Assembly: GCA_003162255.1 (NCBI GenBank) | Contig: PMMJ01000533.1 | Span: 1 to 6,762 of the forward strand | Source: Acidobacteriaceae bacterium | GTDB lineage: Bacteria > Acidobacteriota > Terriglobia > Terriglobales > Acidobacteriaceae | DNA: 6,762 nt | Direction: 5' to 3' | Shown here: one piece after another, positions 3,999-6,762 of the stretch | Numbering within the stretch: position 1 is the stretch's first letter | Layout of the letters: every line of letters begins with the position of its first letter | Made by a program: the position numbers and the translations under genes | Notes under the pieces: generated by a model | The model's database searches: none | The model's input: only the letters and a program-made list of their open reading frames with translations | What the model was told of the DNA's origin: nothing

Positions 3999-6762
3999 TC
4001 AGAAAATAAACTTCAAGCCGAATTCTCCGATCCGTCCGTTATGAACTCCACTGGGGTGCAGGAAATTACTGGGGACCTCTCCATTGTCGCTATTTCCATT
4101 CACGCAATCGTTGGAGCCAGAGTTCGTCGATCCGGTGTCCGTCACATAGCCACAAGTGGTGTTGTTTATGCCAGTCCATTGCGGATGGTTGAAAACGTTG
4201 AAACCCTCGGCGCGGAACTCTAATGCTTTCGATTCCCCTACTTTGAAGCGCTTGAACAATCCCATATCAAAATTGAGCCGGCCCGGTCCGATCAGAGAAT
4301 TGCGCCCCGAGTTGCCAAACGTGAGACCTGTGGGTTGCACGTAAGCTCCGGGATTGTAAAGCAGCGGACCATACACAACGCCGGGTACCAGGTCGAAGTG
4401 TGGCTTGGGGCCGTGCGGGTTCCCGACAATATCGGCAAAGGAGCCCGAACCCGCGTCATTTGAGACCCCAGCGTTGTCATAATCACCGCCATTAAGAATG
4501 CTGACCGGTTCGCCAGTCTGCGCGGTGGTGATGCCCGATAGCTGCCAACCTCCGAGCAGCGATCCCTTTAAGCCCGTTGAGTGCTGGAAAATCGGCAGAT
4601 TGTAGATGTAGCTGACGGTAAAAATGTGACGCTGATCGTAGTTGGAGCTGGCGTAATAAGAATTCAGCTTGTAGGAATCGACAAACGTGGTGTCATACCG
4701 GTCGGAAGAATTGTCAATCGAGTGACTATAGGTGTATGCGAGCGTGAGCTGAAGTCCACCCGCATTCCTCCTGCCGGAGACTTGCAGCGCGTTGTAGTTG
4801 GAGACCCCTCCGCCGATAATGCCATAGATCGCGTCGTAACCCGCATAGGGGCGGTAATAATCTGAATCGGCGCCGCATGCGACGTTGAGATTGATTAGAG
4901 CCTGACCGGTGACTGGAGTTCCATTGTCGAGGTAGTTATAGCCGTTCGATACATTGTCACAGTCTGGGCCGGAGATGATTTGCCCCGGCAAAAATGGGTT
5001 CTGACTGGCGGGGGTGGAATGAATCTGATTGCCATCCAGTTGCCGTGAGAGATGAGTGCCTTTGCTACCAACATAAGCCACAGTCAACAGCGTATTGCGT
5101 GCCAACTCGCGCTGGATATCGAGATGGTATTGCTGGACATAAGGCCATTGCGTCTCGGTTGTAATGGAGGTGATGGTCAATGGATATATCAACGGTCCGC
5201 CACCTTGCGCCGCACCGCCAATGTTGGAGTATCCCGATATAAATAACTGCAGCGACTGAAGGAGGAGAGGAGGATTGCCTTCGAGCGACTCGGTATTGGC
5301 ATCGTTTCCGTTCGCATGTTCGAAGAAGATTCCGTAGCCTCCGCGAATCGCCGTTTTCCCATCTCCTTTCGGATCAAACGCGAAACCGATCCGCGGCGCC
5401 GGATTGAATAGGTGATCGGACATGCAACTTCGGTGCACTCCGTTATAACCGCAGTGCACCATTCCGGTCATGTTGCTGACGCTTTGTCCGGAAGGGAAAT
5501 CCAGCGCCCCAGTATCCGGATCGATAATGGGAGCGTTGGCTGCGACGTAGGCACTTGGTTCGAAGTTGTAAGCCCGTCCGTAGCGTTCGTAATAGCTGCC
5601 ATACAGGCTCACTCTCAAGCCCAAGTTCAGAGTCAGCCGCGGGGTCGCGCGCCAGTCGTCCTGTACAAATGGTTCCAAGACCTTGTAGCGGTTGTAGTAC
5701 TTCACGTTTTGATTCGGTTGATAATAAGAATTAACATATCCGACCAGCATATCCGCGAAACCATTGCCCGTGCTGGACGTCGGTCCTCCGGAAGCGTTCT
5801 GCTGATTGAAGGCAACATTCGGATTGGCGAAATATCCGAGCTGCCCGTTGGGTTCTTCTTGCGCGGGCTCGTTCTTTTGGATGGCGGCGAAGTAGGCGCC
5901 GAATTGTATGTTGTGTTTACCTTTGCTCCAGGTCAAATTGTCATGGTAGCTATAGGTGGGGTTCGAGTTAGTCCATGGCAAGTAACCTGGATCGACGTTG
6001 ATCTGGAAGTTTCCAACACCCCCAATACCAAACGATGGAAGCGTTCCGTTAAAGCCATTTTGGAAAATCCCCGGCATGGTCATGGTCGCGGGGCGTTTCC
6101 AGGCACTTCCCGTATTGAAAAGGATCAAGTGATTGGCCCCATAGCTGAAGACAAACTCATTCAGCAACGTGGGGGACATGGTGGAGGTCAAAGTCGTCAC
6201 GATACTGATTCCAGGGCCCTTCAGCGTTCCGCCGATCGACGGCACATTCGTCGTGTCTTGAGTCCATGGTGAAATGGGGAAATCCTGCTGCCATGAATCA
6301 TGGATGAAGCGGAAATTCGCACGCAATTTGGAAGTGATGTTGTCGTCGACCTTAATCAGTTCCTCATGCCAATTGGCGGGCGAAGAAAACGTGCCGAAAA
6401 AATTATGCCCGTGGTTCGGCAGCGGAATATTTGCGACCAGCGGGTTAGTGTTGGCTGGATCCAGCAGATTAGGCGGAAGCGTGTTATTGGGAAAACCGAG
6501 ATAATAATTATCGTTGTTGGAATCCGTACCTGCCAGGGTGAGTGCGGGACAGTTCGGGGACACCACCTCCATGCCGTAGGGAGTTTGAACGGTGCCCGTG
6601 GCGTTCGATCTCACGAATGGCACGTTAACGGCCGGGCAGTCCTCATTGAAGTTTCCGGCCCGTTCCTGCGCGTCAGGGAGGAATTGGCCGGGGTTGTTGT
6701 AGACGTACGGGTAATTTTGCCGGCGAAATTCCTGCGACCAAAAGAAAAACAGCTTGTCCTTC
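3999..6762 (-). CDS. TonB-dependent receptor, Oar-like (carboxypeptidase-regulatory-domain type), N-terminal part missing
   Basis: An outer-membrane beta-barrel that would import a substrate using TonB energy. The frame is open through the window edge, giving 920 visible residues. The GTG codon ending at 6623 is internal, since 46 more in-frame residues precede it (beginning KDKLFFFWSQEFRRQ). This DKLFFF block normally follows the plug domain in these 1000-1200 residue proteins. The signal peptide, the carboxypeptidase-regulatory-like domain and most of the plug are therefore outside the window. Barrel landmarks, numbered from the edge: FVQDDWRATPRLTLNLGLR near 365, PAPRIGFAFDP near 453, GPGRLNFDMGLFKRF near 824 and FRAEGFNVFNHPQW near 848. 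The chain ends GLKFIF with a terminal aromatic residue, as expected of an outer-membrane assembly signal. Loops are rich in Asn, Gly and Tyr, and all eight cysteines fall in four local pairs. Linkage to a GH51 enzyme suggests an arabinose-containing ligand (inference). Confidence 0.92.
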   Translation of the reverse strand, partial: KDKLFFFWSQEFRRQNYPYVYNNPGQFLPDAQERAGNFNEDCPAVNVPFVRSNATGTVQTPYGMEVVSPNCPALTLAGTDSNNDNYYLGFPNNTLPPNLLDPANTNPLVANIPLPNHGHNFFGTFSSPANWHEELIKVDDNITSKLRANFRFIHDSWQQDFPISPWTQDTTNVPSIGGTLKGPGISIVTTLTSTMSPTLLNEFVFSYGANHLILFNTGSAWKRPATMTMPGIFQNGFNGTLPSFGIGGVGNFQINVDPGYLPWTNSNPTYSYHDNLTWSKGKHNIQFGAYFAAIQKNEPAQEEPNGQLGYFANPNVAFNQQNASGGPTSSTGNGFADMLVGYVNSYYQPNQNVKYYNRYKVLEPFVQDDWRATPRLTLNLGLRVSLYGSYYERYGRAYNFEPSAYVAANAPIIDPDTGALDFPSGQSVSNMTGMVHCGYNGVHRSCMSDHLFNPAPRIGFAFDPKGDGKTAIRGGYGIFFEHANGNDANTESLEGNPPLLLQSLQLFISGYSNIGGAAQGGGPLIYPLTITSITTETQWPYVQQYHLDIQRELARNTLLTVAYVGSKGTHLSRQLDGNQIHSTPASQNPFLPGQIISGPDCDNVSNGYNYLDNGTPVTGQALINLNVACGADSDYYRPYAGYDAIYGIIGGGVSNYNALQVSGRRNAGGLQLTLAYTYSHSIDNSSDRYDTTFVDSYKLNSYYASSNYDQRHIFTVSYIYNLPIFQHSTGLKGSLLGGWQLSGITTAQTGEPVSILNGGDYDNAGVSNDAGSGSFADIVGNPHGPKPHFDLVPGVVYGPLLYNPGAYVQPTGLTFGNSGRNSLIGPGRLNFDMGLFKRFKVGESKALEFRAEGFNVFNHPQWTGINNTTCGYVTDTGSTNSGSNDCVNGNSDNGEVPSNFLHPSGVHNGRIGEFGLKFIF

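Noticed and set aside
3105..4223. Long open frame (372 residues) on the plus strand across the arabinofuranosidase start and receptor end
   Set aside because: It is antisense to two well-supported genes, has no recognisable motif, is rich in Arg/Ala/Ser as expected of a shadow frame, and spans the intergenic gap without a matching ribosome site.
5412..6272. 286-residue open frame on the plus strand inside the receptor gene
   Set aside because: It is antisense to a receptor with many family motifs. The product has no recognisable domain and its frame reflects the codon bias of the opposite strand.
6621..6623. GTG as start codon of the receptor
   Set aside because: 46 further in-frame residues upstream include the family block DKLFFFW, and there is no signal peptide after the GTG. 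The gene continues past the window edge.
1..6762. Mobile element, CRISPR, defence or toxin-antitoxin system
   Set aside because: No transposase, integrase, spaced direct repeats, terminal inverted repeats or tRNA was seen. All substantial frames are accounted for by four ordinary genes.

Overview
The window looks like chromosomal DNA from an Acidobacteriota bacterium. The best clue is the gene on the right. It encodes a very large outer-membrane receptor of the Oar-like TonB-dependent type that this phylum carries in many copies, with landmarks such as DKLFFFW, FVQDDWRATPRL, PAPRIGFAFDPKGDGKTAIRGGYG, GPGRLNFDMGLFKRF and FRAEGFNVFNHPQW. Moderate GC and a Tat-exported glycosidase beside a LacI-type regulator fit the same picture. 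The taxonomic call is inference from protein style, not from a marker gene.

Layout: bases 1-1011 (+) hold the 3' part of a thiolase gene of the SCP2/archaeal-like class. Everything else is on the minus strand and, read in the direction of transcription, runs as follows: a TonB-dependent receptor lacking its N-terminal part (6762 to 3999), a 108-base gap, a GH51 alpha-L-arabinofuranosidase with a twin-arginine signal (3890 to 2226), a 122-base gap, and a LacI-family repressor (2103 to 1030). The thiolase and the repressor converge tail to tail with 18 bases between their stop codons. A perfect 8-bp inverted repeat spans the repressor's stop codon, and a second perfect hairpin lies just inside its 3' end.

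How the genes may work together: the receptor would import an arabinose-containing oligosaccharide or glycoside across the outer membrane. The exported arabinofuranosidase would remove terminal arabinofuranosyl units, probably in the periplasm. The LacI-type protein would sense a sugar and control the set. An inverted repeat about 30 bases upstream of the repressor start is a candidate operator. No SusD-like partner, sugar kinase or isomerase is visible. The thiolase belongs to a different transcription unit (acyl-CoA metabolism).

No RNA gene, CRISPR array, insertion sequence or origin was recognised. There is no gene-free stretch longer than 300 bases. I see no evidence for a wholly new system; the points worth checking are the putative arabinoside-use cluster, the candidate operator, the palindrome-rich convergent junction and the strictly paired cysteines of the receptor.
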